From positions 27,603 to 91,602 of the forward strand of contig JAFPZF010000003.1 of NCBI GenBank assembly GCA_017417385.1: a stretch of DNA of 64,000 nt. The letters run 5' to 3'. Source of the stretch: Bacteroidales bacterium. Lineage in GTDB: Bacteria > Bacteroidota > Bacteroidia > Bacteroidales > Marinilabiliaceae. Below are positions 1 through 7,766 of the stretch, piece after piece. A program made the position numbers and the translations under genes. Positions within the stretch are counted from its first letter, which is position 1. Every line of letters begins with the position of its first letter. The notes under the pieces are model-generated. The model saw only the letters and a program-made list of their open reading frames with translations, was not told where the DNA came from and did not search any database.

Positions 1-347
1 TCTGGCATCAGGGGGAGAGTGACAGGACGGCTGCAGGGCGATATTACGATAACCTCAAGGCCGTCGTCGAGTACGTCAGGAATTACCTAGTAGAGAAGAC
101 CGGGGACGAGAGCTACAGGAGACTGCCCTTCATCTGCGGGACATTTGCGGCCGACAGTCGACAGCGTAGCCAGGGAGTCGTCGATGCGATGGAGAGGCTG
201 GAGAGGGAGGACAAGAATTTCCATGTCGTCGATGCGAGCGACCTCACATTACAGGAGGACAAGATACACTTTGACGCGAATGGGGCGAGGAAGTTGGGGA
301 AGAGAGTGTATAGGAAGCTGAGGAGAGTTGCGGGGAGGATAAGGTAG
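1..347 (+). CDS. Sialate O-acetylesterase-like SGNH hydrolase, 3' end only
   Basis: The frame is open from base 3 and ends at the TAG at 345-347; the 5' end lies outside the window. The visible 114 residues open with WHQGESD, the W(H)QGE-D block of the SASA family (PF03629; carbohydrate acetylesterases), and near the end carry DKIHFDANGARKLG, matching the D-x-x-H catalytic block followed by a helix. From the family, the enzyme would remove O-acetyl groups from sugars. Its location cannot be judged because the N-terminus is missing. It precedes a rhamnosidase-like gene, which fits deacetylation of a plant or host glycan before chain cleavage. A promoter-like sequence just after the stop suggests the next gene has its own transcription start. 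The family call is fairly secure; the substrate is not. Confidence 0.8.
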   Translation, partial: WHQGESDRTAAGRYYDNLKAVVEYVRNYLVEKTGDESYRRLPFICGTFAADSRQRSQGVVDAMERLEREDKNFHVVDASDLTLQEDKIHFDANGARKLGKRVYRKLRRVAGRIR

Positions 348-348
348 A

Positions 349-379
349 TTTGCCTTTTGCGATTTAATCACTATTTTTG
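349..379 (+). promoter_or_regulatory. Bacteroidota-type promoter upstream of the GH78 gene
   Basis: TTTG at 349-352 is followed by 19 bases and TATTTTTG at 372-379. This matches the Bacteroidota -33/-7 pattern (TTTG, about 19 bases, TAnnTTTG) at the usual spacing. The predicted transcript would start near 386 and leave a 5' leader of about 185 bases. I saw nothing else recognisable between 380 and 571. Confidence 0.55.
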
Positions 380-571
380 TCAAAGATTCACAGCTTGGTT
401 GTCGGGAAACATGCGCCGTCAAGGAGGTTTCAGACGATCAAGACGAGTCTTTTTTGTATTAATCTCAGATATAGATAGAAAACAAGACCAGTGTGCGTGA
501 TAAGAAGTCGGGATATAATCATTTCAGCATACAGAGAGAATAGCTCAAAAAGATAGATATAACCAAGAGGT

Positions 572-2989
572 ATGAAGAGAAAAAGAATCACAGAGATAGC
601 GGTCGTCATAGTAGCATTGTTCTTCAGTGCATGGGCAAGTGCGGTGGATAAGACAGGGCAGACAGAGGGCGAACCATTTGCCGGGGCGAAGTGGATAGCG
701 ATGGAGGAGGACAGCACAATACTCTTTCCGCACATACACCTCCTGAAGAAGAAGAGCGAGAAAGGGAAGAGCCTGAAGCAGTATCGGTTGCCAGTGCTGG
801 AGCGGCAGTTCAAGTTGAACAAGGGCGAGATAAAGAGGGCGACGGCGGCGGTCTGCGGAATGGGGCAGTATGAGCTATTCGTCAATGGCGAGAAGGTCGG
901 GAAGAACTTCCTTGACCCAGGGTGGACCATGTATAATAAGCGATTGCTGTACAACGAGTTTGACGTGACCGACATGCTGAGGGAGGCAAAGGGGAGGAAC
1001 GTGACGATAAGAGTGATGATCGGAGGGGGAATGTATGACATACCGACCGAGGGGTATCATAAGTTTGCAGGGTCTTGTGGTGCGCCGAAGATGATAATGG
1101 CGATGACAATAGAGTATAAGAACGGGAAGAAGCAGACAATAGTCAGCGATGAGGCGTGGACTGCAGAGGAGAGCCCCATAAAGTACAGCAGCATCTTCGG
1201 AGGGGAGAGCTATGACGCGACGTATGAGGGGCGGAAGAGACCAGTTGTCATCACGAGACCACAGTGGGAGGCGCAGATAGACAAGCAGGAGGAGCATACG
1301 AGACTGACAGTCAAGAAAGAGCTCCCGATGAGGAAGATAGAGGGGAGCAACATATATGACATGGGGCAGAACTGCTCAGGGATAGTAAGACTGACCGTCA
1401 GGGGAAAGAAGGGCAGTCGGGTCATCATGAAGCCGGCGGAGATATTGAAAGACGGGGCAGTCTATCAGAGGTGCATGCCAGGATATACATGGACGTACAC
1501 CATAGGCGGGGGAAAGAAGGGGAAGAAGGGAGAGACGTGGCAGCCACAGTTCACGTATACAGGGTTCAGATATGTAGAAGTAGTCACGGAGGGCGAGGTA
1601 GAGAATATAGAGTTGACGGGGCTACACACGTCAGCGGCAGTCGAGGAGGCGGGTAGCTTCGAGAGTTCCGACACGCTCCTCAACCAGATATACACCCTCA
1701 TAGACTGGGCTATCAGCAGTAACCTTGCGAGCATCACGACAGACTGTCCGACGAGAGAGAAACTCGGATGGCAGGAGCAGAATCACCTGATGGGTTTCTC
1801 CATGATGTACAGGTATGACGTCAGGGAGCTTATGAACAAGATAGCCGATGATCTTGCGGACTCGCAGCACGAGGACGGTGCGATACCGACAATAGCGCCA
1901 GAGTACACAGTCTTTGCGGCCGGGAGTGGATTTGAGGACACGCCGGAGTGGGGGGCGTCGTTCATACTCTGCCCGTACTACACATACGTTTGGTATGGTG
2001 ACGACACAGCCATGAGGAAACATTACGGGGCGATGGAGAAGTACATGGCGTACTTAGAGAGTCGTTCGAAGGACGGGATCCTCGACTACGGACTCGGCGA
2101 CTGGTTCGATATAGGGCCGAAGAGACCGGGAGTCGCACAGCTCACGTCCGTAGCCTTGACAGCGACGGCCATGTATTATTATGAGTTGACGACCATGAGC
2201 GAGATAGCGAAGATATTGGGCAAGGAGGCGGACGCCGAGAAGTATCGGAAGACGGGGGAGGAAGTGAAGAAGGCGTATAATGCGAAGTTCTGGAACGAGG
2301 AGAGAGGGCAGTATGAGAACGGCAGCCAGACGGCGACAGCGATGACGCTATACATGAGACTATGCGACGGGGAAGAGTGGAAGAAGGGAGAGAAAGAGGG
2401 GGAGAACATGAAAGGGCGACGCGAGAGAGTGTTGAAGAGCCTCGTCGGGGAGATAGAGAGCAGGACAGACACGGCGAAGGCTGGGCAGGCGATAGTGACG
2501 GCTGGGGACGTCGGGTACAGATACGTATTGCAGGCACTGCGCGAGGGAGGACAGGACGAGACCATCTGGAGGATGAACAGGAGGGACGACATACCCGGAT
2601 ATGCGTATCAGCTACGTAAGGGGGCGACAGCGTTGACAGAGAGTTGGCAGGCGTATGACAACGTCTCGAACAACCATCTCATGCTCGGGCACCTGATGGA
2701 GTGGATATTCCAGTCGCCGGGCGGGATAAGACAGGCCGAGGGAAGTGTCGGGTGGAAAGAGATAGTCATAGAGCCGCAGATGGTCGGGAACATGACATGG
2801 GCGAAGGCAAGGCATAGGACGCCGAGAGGAGAAGTAGAGTGCAAGTGGGAGGCGAGCGAGGACAGGAAGACGTGGCGAGTCGAGGTAAGAGTGCCGGAAG
2901 GCAGCGAGGCGGAGGTCAGGACTCCGGACGGAAAGAGCAGGAGAGTAGGGGGAGGGGAGTATACCTTTGTGTCTTGGAGGAAACGATAA
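572..2989 (+). CDS. GH78 alpha-L-rhamnosidase-like enzyme, secreted
   Basis: An 805-residue protein that begins with a signal peptide (basic start, hydrophobic core about 8-20, small residues before VDK), so it should be exported. A beta-sandwich N-terminal part (about 60-230) carries FVNGEKVG and LDPGWT-type blocks of the rhamnosidase N-terminal domain. MGQNCSGIVRLTV (about 265-277) matches the second concanavalin-like domain. DCPTREKLGWQEQNH at 391-405 is the signature at the start of the six-hairpin (alpha/alpha)6 catalytic domain, and a C-terminal beta-sandwich (about 715-805) follows. Family members release terminal alpha-L-rhamnose from pectin side chains or glycosides by inversion. ATA and AGG codons are frequent. 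No T9SS tail is seen, so the periplasm is the likely site. Some GH78-like proteins act on other sugars, so the substrate remains inferred. Confidence 0.85.
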   Translation: MKRKRITEIAVVIVALFFSAWASAVDKTGQTEGEPFAGAKWIAMEEDSTILFPHIHLLKKKSEKGKSLKQYRLPVLERQFKLNKGEIKRATAAVCGMGQYELFVNGEKVGKNFLDPGWTMYNKRLLYNEFDVTDMLREAKGRNVTIRVMIGGGMYDIPTEGYHKFAGSCGAPKMIMAMTIEYKNGKKQTIVSDEAWTAEESPIKYSSIFGGESYDATYEGRKRPVVITRPQWEAQIDKQEEHTRLTVKKELPMRKIEGSNIYDMGQNCSGIVRLTVRGKKGSRVIMKPAEILKDGAVYQRCMPGYTWTYTIGGGKKGKKGETWQPQFTYTGFRYVEVVTEGEVENIELTGLHTSAAVEEAGSFESSDTLLNQIYTLIDWAISSNLASITTDCPTREKLGWQEQNHLMGFSMMYRYDVRELMNKIADDLADSQHEDGAIPTIAPEYTVFAAGSGFEDTPEWGASFILCPYYTYVWYGDDTAMRKHYGAMEKYMAYLESRSKDGILDYGLGDWFDIGPKRPGVAQLTSVALTATAMYYYELTTMSEIAKILGKEADAEKYRKTGEEVKKAYNAKFWNEERGQYENGSQTATAMTLYMRLCDGEEWKKGEKEGENMKGRRERVLKSLVGEIESRTDTAKAGQAIVTAGDVGYRYVLQALREGGQDETIWRMNRRDDIPGYAYQLRKGATALTESWQAYDNVSNNHLMLGHLMEWIFQSPGGIRQAEGSVGWKEIVIEPQMVGNMTWAKARHRTPRGEVECKWEASEDRKTWRVEVRVPEGSEAEVRTPDGKSRRVGGGEYTFVSWRKR

Positions 2990-3050
2990 TAGGTGAGCAA
3001 GTGAGGTAACTTCTATAAATTGCTTTTTCGGTGTTGACTGTGTCTTCATT

Positions 3051-3303
3051 CCTCACGCTCGGCATAACGAGCAAGCTCGTTCTGCACTTGCTTAATCGGA
3101 ATGTTGCATTCAACTTTGAAATCCTCATTTAGCTGCGCTGACCTTTCTCACGCTCGGCAATTGGAGCAAGCTCCATTGCGCTCGCTTAATCGAAAGGTTT
3201 CCTCCAGTAAACTCCGGTGTTCAAAGTCTCATGCGCCTTGGCTCCGGCCTCATGTGCTTTCGCTCGGAAATAGGAGCAAGCTCCATTTTCTCTCGCTTGA
3301 TCG
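3051..3303 (+). repeat. Three REP-like hairpin repeats
   Basis: The gap from 2,990 to 3,415 holds three related units of about 48 bases at 3051-3099, 3146-3192 and 3256-3303. Each has CGCTCGG, then a palindrome around GAGCAAGCTC (cores at 3069-3078, 3163-3174, 3273-3284), then a TTGATCG/TTAATCG-type end. The stems differ between copies but stay paired: CGAGC/GCTCG in the first, GGAGC/GCTCC in the other two, with outer arms GCA/TGC, GCAAT/ATTGC and GAAA/TTTC. They may act as transcript-end or mRNA-stability hairpins after the GH78 gene, or be a mobile REP-type element. No coding sequence is evident here. Confidence 0.75.
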
Positions 3304-3310
3304 CACAAGT

Positions 3311-3330
3311 GAAAAATCTAATTTCTAGAA
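3311..3330 (+). repeat. Copy 1 of a 20-base intergenic motif
   Basis: GAAAAATCTAATTTCTAGAA lies 85 bases before the flavoprotein start codon. Two further copies at 4583-4602 and 6726-6745 each differ from it at a single position. It ends in the palindrome TTCTAGAA. Function unknown. Confidence 0.6.
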
Positions 3331-3415
3331 CTTCCCTTAAAAATATGGTATAGAGGGACAGGGAAAGTAAAAAGTTCGTATAATTGCAAGAGAAGAGGTC
3401 GGTAGACAGAAGGAG

Positions 3416-3949
3416 ATGAACATATTAGTCTTGTCGGGGAGTCCGAGGAAGGGCGGAAATACAGATATGATGGTCGAGGCATTCGTCAGGGGTGCGTCGG
3501 AGAAGCACAGAGTAGAAGTCGTCTCAGTGCGGGAGTACAGGGTGAATCCGTGTAAAGGGTGCAACGTGTGCTTCGGGCGAGAAGACCATGAGTGCTGCCA
3601 GGACGACGACATGGCGAGAGTGTATCAGAAGATGGCGGAAGCCGATATGCTCGTGGTCGCGTCGCCAGTGTATTTTTATGGCCTCAGTGCGCAGTTGAAA
3701 GCCGTCGTCGACAGATTCCACAACCCGATAAGGGACACCTTCCATATCAAGAAGATGGCGTTGCTTCTCGTCGGGGCGGCAACCTTACCCGAGCTCTTCG
3801 ACAGCATACTGGCGGAGTACAGACTATGCCTCAACTTCTTCAAGATAGAAGACATGGGGAGAGTCCTAGCATACGGGGCGAAGGAGAAGGGCGACGTTGC
3901 GAAAGGCGATGCGCTGAAGGAGGCGTATGAACTAGGCAAGAGACTGTAG
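3416..3949 (+). CDS. Iron-sulfur flavoprotein / NADPH-dependent FMN reductase-like protein
   Basis: A 177-residue flavodoxin-fold protein. The FMN phosphate loop is SGSPRKGGNT (7-16), and ADMLVVASPVYFYGLSA (about 75-91) is the second flavin-contact segment typical of the FMN_red/flavodoxin_2 group. Cysteines at 46, 49, 52 and 60 give C-x2-C-x2-C-x7-C, the compact cluster motif of Isf-type iron-sulfur flavoproteins, so a 4Fe-4S centre next to FMN is likely. Such proteins are cytoplasmic electron carriers or reductases, often linked to redox stress. The start is supported by AAGGAG just upstream. The next gene begins 11 bases after the stop, so the two are probably co-transcribed. The physiological partner is not evident. 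Confidence 0.85.
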   Translation: MNILVLSGSPRKGGNTDMMVEAFVRGASEKHRVEVVSVREYRVNPCKGCNVCFGREDHECCQDDDMARVYQKMAEADMLVVASPVYFYGLSAQLKAVVDRFHNPIRDTFHIKKMALLLVGAATLPELFDSILAEYRLCLNFFKIEDMGRVLAYGAKEKGDVAKGDALKEAYELGKRL

Positions 3950-3960
3950 GGGGAGGGAAG

Positions 3961-4581
3961 ATGAAGAGAGAAGTAAAGCCAGAGGAGACGAGCAGGGCGC
4001 AGTCGTATGGGCTATGGATGACGTCGCCGATGCCGATGGTGACGATCACCAAGACATTTGACGTCTCGAACCTATACAAGGTGAGCAGGCGGAGAGGAGT
4101 GAAGTTCAACATGTTGCTATGCTGGTGCATAGTGCAGGCGGCGAGTGAGGTAGAGGAGTTCTACACAGTGCCTGAGGGAGGAAAGTTGTACAGATATGAC
4201 AAGTTGGCGGTTGACGTGATAGTCGTGAGCGAGGCTGGGAGGCTGACATTCTGCGACATACCCTATACTAACACTATTGAAGAGTTCAACGGCGAGTATG
4301 AGAGACGCACGAGGAAGAGCATAGAGACAGGGGAGTTCATAAGCGAGGAGGGGGCGATGGTCATAGGCACGTCTGCCATAGTCGGGACAGAGATAGACAG
4401 CATAACGAACCAGTACACAGACAAGTTCTGCAATCCGATGGTGATGTGGGGCAAGTACAGGAAGAGTTGGCTGAAGGTGACGTTGCCGATATCCTTTCAG
4501 TTCCACCACGTGCAGATGGACGGGGGACATGCGGTGAGGTTTCTGGAGGTATTGCAGAGGAAGATGAGGGAGGCAAGGTGA
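3961..4581 (+). CDS. CatA-like (chloramphenicol acetyltransferase family) O-acetyltransferase
   Basis: A 206-residue protein with the trimeric CAT fold signature (PF00302). HHVQMDGG starts at about 182, placing the catalytic His at 183 and the structural Asp at 187, the same H-x3-D spacing as classical CAT (His195/Asp199). The N-terminal segment with tandem MTSPMP...TKTFDVSNL and the LLCWCIVQAASE helix also fit. Length is close to the usual 210-220. A strong ribosome site, GGGAGGG, sits in the 11-base gap after the flavoprotein gene. Chromosomal CatA-like proteins in Bacteroidota are common and most have no demonstrated drug target, so resistance should not be assumed. The acceptor substrate is unknown. 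Confidence 0.85.
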   Translation: MKREVKPEETSRAQSYGLWMTSPMPMVTITKTFDVSNLYKVSRRRGVKFNMLLCWCIVQAASEVEEFYTVPEGGKLYRYDKLAVDVIVVSEAGRLTFCDIPYTNTIEEFNGEYERRTRKSIETGEFISEEGAMVIGTSAIVGTEIDSITNQYTDKFCNPMVMWGKYRKSWLKVTLPISFQFHHVQMDGGHAVRFLEVLQRKMREAR

Positions 4582-4582
4582 T

Positions 4583-4602
4583 GAAAAATCTAATTTCTAT
4601 AA
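4583..4602 (+). repeat. Copy 2 of the 20-base intergenic motif
   Basis: The copy begins two bases after the acetyltransferase stop codon and ends 24 bases before the GH35 start. One base differs from copy 1 (TATAA in place of TAGAA at the end). Its position right before a start makes a promoter or leader role possible, but no well-spaced -33 box was found. Confidence 0.6.
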
Positions 4603-4626
4603 AGCCCCTATAACAAGAAGAAAAAT

Positions 4627-6708
4627 ATGAAGAATATGAAGCGATTGTTGAACAGAGCCATATTGTTGACAGCCGTGCTAACGATGTCGGCGGCAGGCTG
4701 GGCACAGAAGCGACCCGTCGTGACGTGGGACAGACAGAGCCTGATGATGAACGGTCGGAGAGTCTGTCCAGTCATGGGAGAGATACATTACTCTCGCATC
4801 CCGGCGGAGGAGTGGGAGACAGAGGTCAGGAAGATGAAGGAAGGCGGGGTGACGATGATTGCCACATACGTATTTTGGAACCACATAGAGGAGCAGGAAG
4901 GCATATACAGGTGGGACGGACAGCGGTCGCTACGCACCTTTCTAGAGGTGTGCAAGAAGGCCGACATGCCAGTCATCTTGAGACTCGGTCCGTTCTGTCA
5001 TGGGGAAGTCAGGAACGGAGGAATCCCCGACTGGGTATTCGAGAAGGGTTGCAAGCTCAGGCAGACCAATCCCGAGTTTCTGAAGATGTGCGAGATCCTA
5101 TACAGACAGATATTCACGCAGGTACAGGGATTGCAGTGGAAAGACGGTGGGCCCGTAGTTGCGGCGCAGTTTGACAACGAGTACAGGGGACACGGGGCGT
5201 ACCTCATGGCGTTGAAGAAGATAGCGCAGGAAGCAGGTATCGACCTCCCGTTCTACACGCGTACAGGGTGGCCCAAGCTAAGCACGCCGGTGCCATACGG
5301 GGAGATGCTGCCGCTATATGGAGACTATGCAGACGGATTCTGGGACAAGGAGACGAAAGAGGGGACGGGCAACTATTACAAAGGATTCAATTTCAAGGGT
5401 TTCAGATCGTCGACAGCCATAGGCACAGATATACTCGGCACTCAGGAGGCGAAGGTCAGTCAGGGTGATGACGCATATCCGTACTTCACGTGCGAGCTAG
5501 GTGGCGGGATGGCGACGGCGTATCATAGGCGTCCATATATATATGCAGACGATGCCTATTCGCTGGCGATAGTCAAGTTAGGGAGCGGGTCGAATCTACT
5601 CGGGTATTACATGTATCATGGGGGTACGAATCCCGAGGGAGTGCTACACACCCTCAACGAGTGCCAGACGTCGCCCGGGACAGCCAACAACGACCTGCCC
5701 GTCTGCACGTACGACTTCCAGGCGCCGTTAGGCGAGTTCGGGCAGAGGAATCAGCAGTACTACAGACTGCGGCCGATACACCTCTTCATGCAGGACTGGG
5801 GTGAGGAGTTGGCAACCATGGAGGCAACATTTCCGACGCCGCAGGACCTGAAGAAAGGTGAGGACAGCCAGCTCAGGTGGTCGATTAGAAGCAAGGGTGA
5901 AGAAGGGAAAGAAGGGAAAGCCGGGAAGCAGACAGGTTTCGTCTTCATCAACAACTATGAGAGGTTTGCAAATCTCGGGGAGAAGAAGAACGTGCAGATC
6001 GAGGCGTGCGGCGTCAAACTACCCAAGATGACAATCCCGGGTGGGTGCATGGCCATACTGCCAGTGAACGTCGACGGGATAGAGTATGCGACGGCGCAGA
6101 TGGTGGCGAAGCGAGAGGGGAAGATATACATGATGCAGGTCTCGGGACTCCCGACGACAATCAAGATGGCGGACGGGAAGACAATGAAGAAAGTCAAGCC
6201 GCTGGGAGTCGACGTCCCAGTATATCGGAACATATACCTCTTGACCCAGGAGGAGGCTGAGCGGCTGTTCCTCCCGAAGGAGGCCGTTGTCACCAAGCTG
6301 AGCGTGGATGTCAAGAAAGTCAAGGAGGCTGGGGCGCTCAGGAAGATAGAGAAAGGGCGTGCTCGGGTAGCGGCTGCGCCGACAGAGGACGAGTGGGCGG
6401 CTGCGGCAGTCTATAAGATAGCCATAGACACAGCCATAGCCAACAAGTATCGGAGACCATTGCTGAGGATAGCGTATAGGGGTGACTGTGCGAGACTTTA
6501 TGTCGGCGGGAAGCTCGTGGCGGACAACTTCTACTATGGCAGGCCGTTCGACTATGGACTATGGAGGGGACAGGGGGACGTCAAGGAGATAGAGCTAAGA
6601 GTGCTGCCGTTGCAGCCAGAGGCGCCGATATACCTACCGAGGGAGGCGAGCAAGGAGGCAGGAGAGATGGTGGAGAGTGTGGAGATGATAGTTGGTGAGG
6701 AAGAGTAG
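4627..6708 (+). CDS. GH35 beta-galactosidase-like enzyme, exported
   Basis: A 693-residue protein with a signal peptide (hydrophobic core about 11-22, cleavage probably after GWA). The TIM-barrel domain carries GEIHYSRIP (51-59), ATYVFWNHIEEQEGIY (79-94) and ILRLGPFCHGEV (117-128), all GH35 hallmarks. The acid/base is probably Glu185 in QFDNEY and the nucleophile Glu290 in CELGGG. The loop WNHIEE replaces the common WNLHEP. A Lys/Gly/Glu-rich stretch at about 420-435 links to C-terminal beta domains. Family members remove terminal beta-galactose, here plausibly from pectic galactan or hemicellulose side chains in the periplasm, since no T9SS tail is present. Two further ATG codons lie close to the start, so a start a few codons later is possible. 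A decayed copy of residues about 500-552 lies at 7,580-7,753. Confidence 0.85.
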   Translation: MKNMKRLLNRAILLTAVLTMSAAGWAQKRPVVTWDRQSLMMNGRRVCPVMGEIHYSRIPAEEWETEVRKMKEGGVTMIATYVFWNHIEEQEGIYRWDGQRSLRTFLEVCKKADMPVILRLGPFCHGEVRNGGIPDWVFEKGCKLRQTNPEFLKMCEILYRQIFTQVQGLQWKDGGPVVAAQFDNEYRGHGAYLMALKKIAQEAGIDLPFYTRTGWPKLSTPVPYGEMLPLYGDYADGFWDKETKEGTGNYYKGFNFKGFRSSTAIGTDILGTQEAKVSQGDDAYPYFTCELGGGMATAYHRRPYIYADDAYSLAIVKLGSGSNLLGYYMYHGGTNPEGVLHTLNECQTSPGTANNDLPVCTYDFQAPLGEFGQRNQQYYRLRPIHLFMQDWGEELATMEATFPTPQDLKKGEDSQLRWSIRSKGEEGKEGKAGKQTGFVFINNYERFANLGEKKNVQIEACGVKLPKMTIPGGCMAILPVNVDGIEYATAQMVAKREGKIYMMQVSGLPTTIKMADGKTMKKVKPLGVDVPVYRNIYLLTQEEAERLFLPKEAVVTKLSVDVKKVKEAGALRKIEKGRARVAAAPTEDEWAAAAVYKIAIDTAIANKYRRPLLRIAYRGDCARLYVGGKLVADNFYYGRPFDYGLWRGQGDVKEIELRVLPLQPEAPIYLPREASKEAGEMVESVEMIVGEEE

Positions 6709-6725
6709 AAAAGGGGAAGAGAAGG

Positions 6726-6745
6726 GAAAAACCTAATTTCTAGAA
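6726..6745 (+). repeat. Copy 3 of the 20-base intergenic motif
   Basis: This copy lies between convergent genes, 17 bases after the GH35 stop. It differs from copy 1 at one base (CCTAA in place of TCTAA). Because no rightward gene starts nearby, this copy argues against a simple promoter role. Confidence 0.6.
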
Positions 6746-6772
6746 ATTTCCTAGATAGGATATGATAAAGAA

Positions 6773-6806
6773 AGATGCCTCTCGCACCGAACGGCGGGAG
6801 GCATCT
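6773..6806. terminator. Bidirectional terminator between convergent genes
   Basis: AGATGCCTC and GAGGCATCT form a nine-pair stem around a short GC-rich loop. It lies 64 bases after the rightward GH35 stop and five bases from the leftward Sel1/TPR stop, with A/T-rich sequence on both sides, so it can serve both transcripts. Confidence 0.75.
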
Positions 6807-6811
6807 AACAT

Positions 6812-7417
6812 TTATTCAGGTCTTGGGGTGTCTGGGTGGTAGCCGTGGGAGACGGCGAAGTCGTAGGCCTCTTGAGCTTCGCGGAGAAGCATGAGAGGGA
6901 GTTCGGCGAAGCCATTGGGGTTGTCCTCGTCCTTAGAGCGGTTGATAAGTTCCGTTATCTTTTTGACAATCCACCTAATCAGTGCAAAGAACCATCTGTC
7001 TTGTCTATTGCCGTAGTGGAGCTCTTCGAACTCGTCATTCTGAGCTTCTTGAGCCTTGGCGTACATGACTTGGCTATGGAGGTAGGCGAGACGAGGGTCA
7101 CCGTTCTTGTAGCCATCTCGGTAGAGTCCGGGCAGTTCGCTGTCGTTTGGTGCCTCGTGAGTATAGAAGTTTTCGAGGAAGAGAGTAGCGTCGAGGATGC
7201 CGTAGTAGGAAGCCTTCTTGAAGAAGAGGAAGGCCGTGTCGATGTCACGTTGACAGCCGATGCCGTCGTAGCATCGTCGGGCGTACTCGTATAGCGCTTG
7301 AGGGTGTCGGAGTTCGGCAGCCTGCTTGAAGAAGGCGAAGGCCTCGGTCAGGTTGCCTTGACGGTCGGCGGCGAGCGCCTTGTCGTAGAGGTCTTTAGGG
7401 TTGGTGGTGTTGTTCAT
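6812..7417 (-). CDS. Sel1/TPR-like repeat protein
   Basis: A 201-residue protein with no signal peptide or clear membrane segment. The N-terminal half has two Sel1-like helical hairpins: YDKALAADRQGNLTEAFAFF with AAELRHPQALYEYARRCYDG, then the DIDTAFLFFKKASYYGILDA unit (about 10-80). A third, weaker helical region lies near 145-190. An aromatic hydrophobic patch, WFFALIRWIVKKI (about 142-154), could be an amphipathic helix. Sel1/TPR proteins mediate protein contacts in the cytoplasm; no catalytic role is suggested. It is transcribed alone, and a possible promoter lies at 7,568-7,599 on the same strand. The partner protein is unknown. Confidence 0.7.
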   Translation of the reverse strand: MNNTTNPKDLYDKALAADRQGNLTEAFAFFKQAAELRHPQALYEYARRCYDGIGCQRDIDTAFLFFKKASYYGILDATLFLENFYTHEAPNDSELPGLYRDGYKNGDPRLAYLHSQVMYAKAQEAQNDEFEELHYGNRQDRWFFALIRWIVKKITELINRSKDEDNPNGFAELPLMLLREAQEAYDFAVSHGYHPDTPRPE

Positions 7418-7567
7418 AGGTATATAAGTTAAGCTGAGAGGTAGGAATTATTTGTCAGGAGGGGTATGAATTTCTTCAGAGGGGAGAGGAGGTGTTATGA
7501 TTGTTTTCGTTTTGTTGGTAGGTTTTCCATAAAAATGAAAGCATAGTGAAGGTGCAATCATAGAAGA

Positions 7568-7599
7568 CAAAGATAGAGAGAAGCGAGGTGAAAAGCAAG
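7568..7599 (-). promoter_or_regulatory. Possible promoter for the Sel1/TPR gene
   Basis: Read leftward, CTTG (7596-7599) is followed after 20 bases by TATCTTTG (7568-7575), an exact match to TAnnTTTG. Transcription would start near 7,561 and give a leader of about 145 bases. The site overlaps the decayed GH35 fragment, which lowers confidence. Confidence 0.4.
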
Positions 7600-7753
7600 T
7601 GGTTGGAGTGACGCGGGAGGCGAGACTCCCGATGACAATCAAGATGGCGGACGGGAAGATGATGAAGAAAGTCAAGACATAGAGGTTAACGCTCTAGTCT
7701 ATTGGAATATACATATCTTGACTCAGGGGATAGAGCGTCTGTTCCGGGGGGCG
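7580..7753 (+). pseudogene. Decayed fragment of a GH35 beta-galactosidase gene
   Basis: Bases 7,624-7,676 match 6,146-6,198 inside the GH35 gene at about 50 of 53 positions, and weaker similarity continues on both sides (about 7,580 to 7,753, against about 6,113 to 6,278). In the frame of the intact gene the copy has a TAG stop at 7,680-7,682, and about one base is missing shortly after, so it cannot encode the protein. It is either a partial duplication of the neighbouring gene or the remnant of a second GH35 gene. From 7,418 to 7,579 I see no gene. Confidence 0.75.
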
Positions 7754-7766
7754 AAATTCTGCGGGG

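Noticed and set aside
430..1041. A 203-residue minus-strand frame over the GH78 start
   Set aside because: It overlaps the signal-peptide end of a well-supported gene and has no motif or plausible upstream signals.
3961..4581. Calling this a chloramphenicol-resistance gene
   Set aside because: The catalytic His/Asp are present, but chromosomal CatA-like proteins commonly have other or unknown acceptors, and there is no resistance context.
7448..7675. A 75-residue minus-strand frame in the intergenic gap
   Set aside because: It is antisense to the decayed GH35 fragment and has no independent support.
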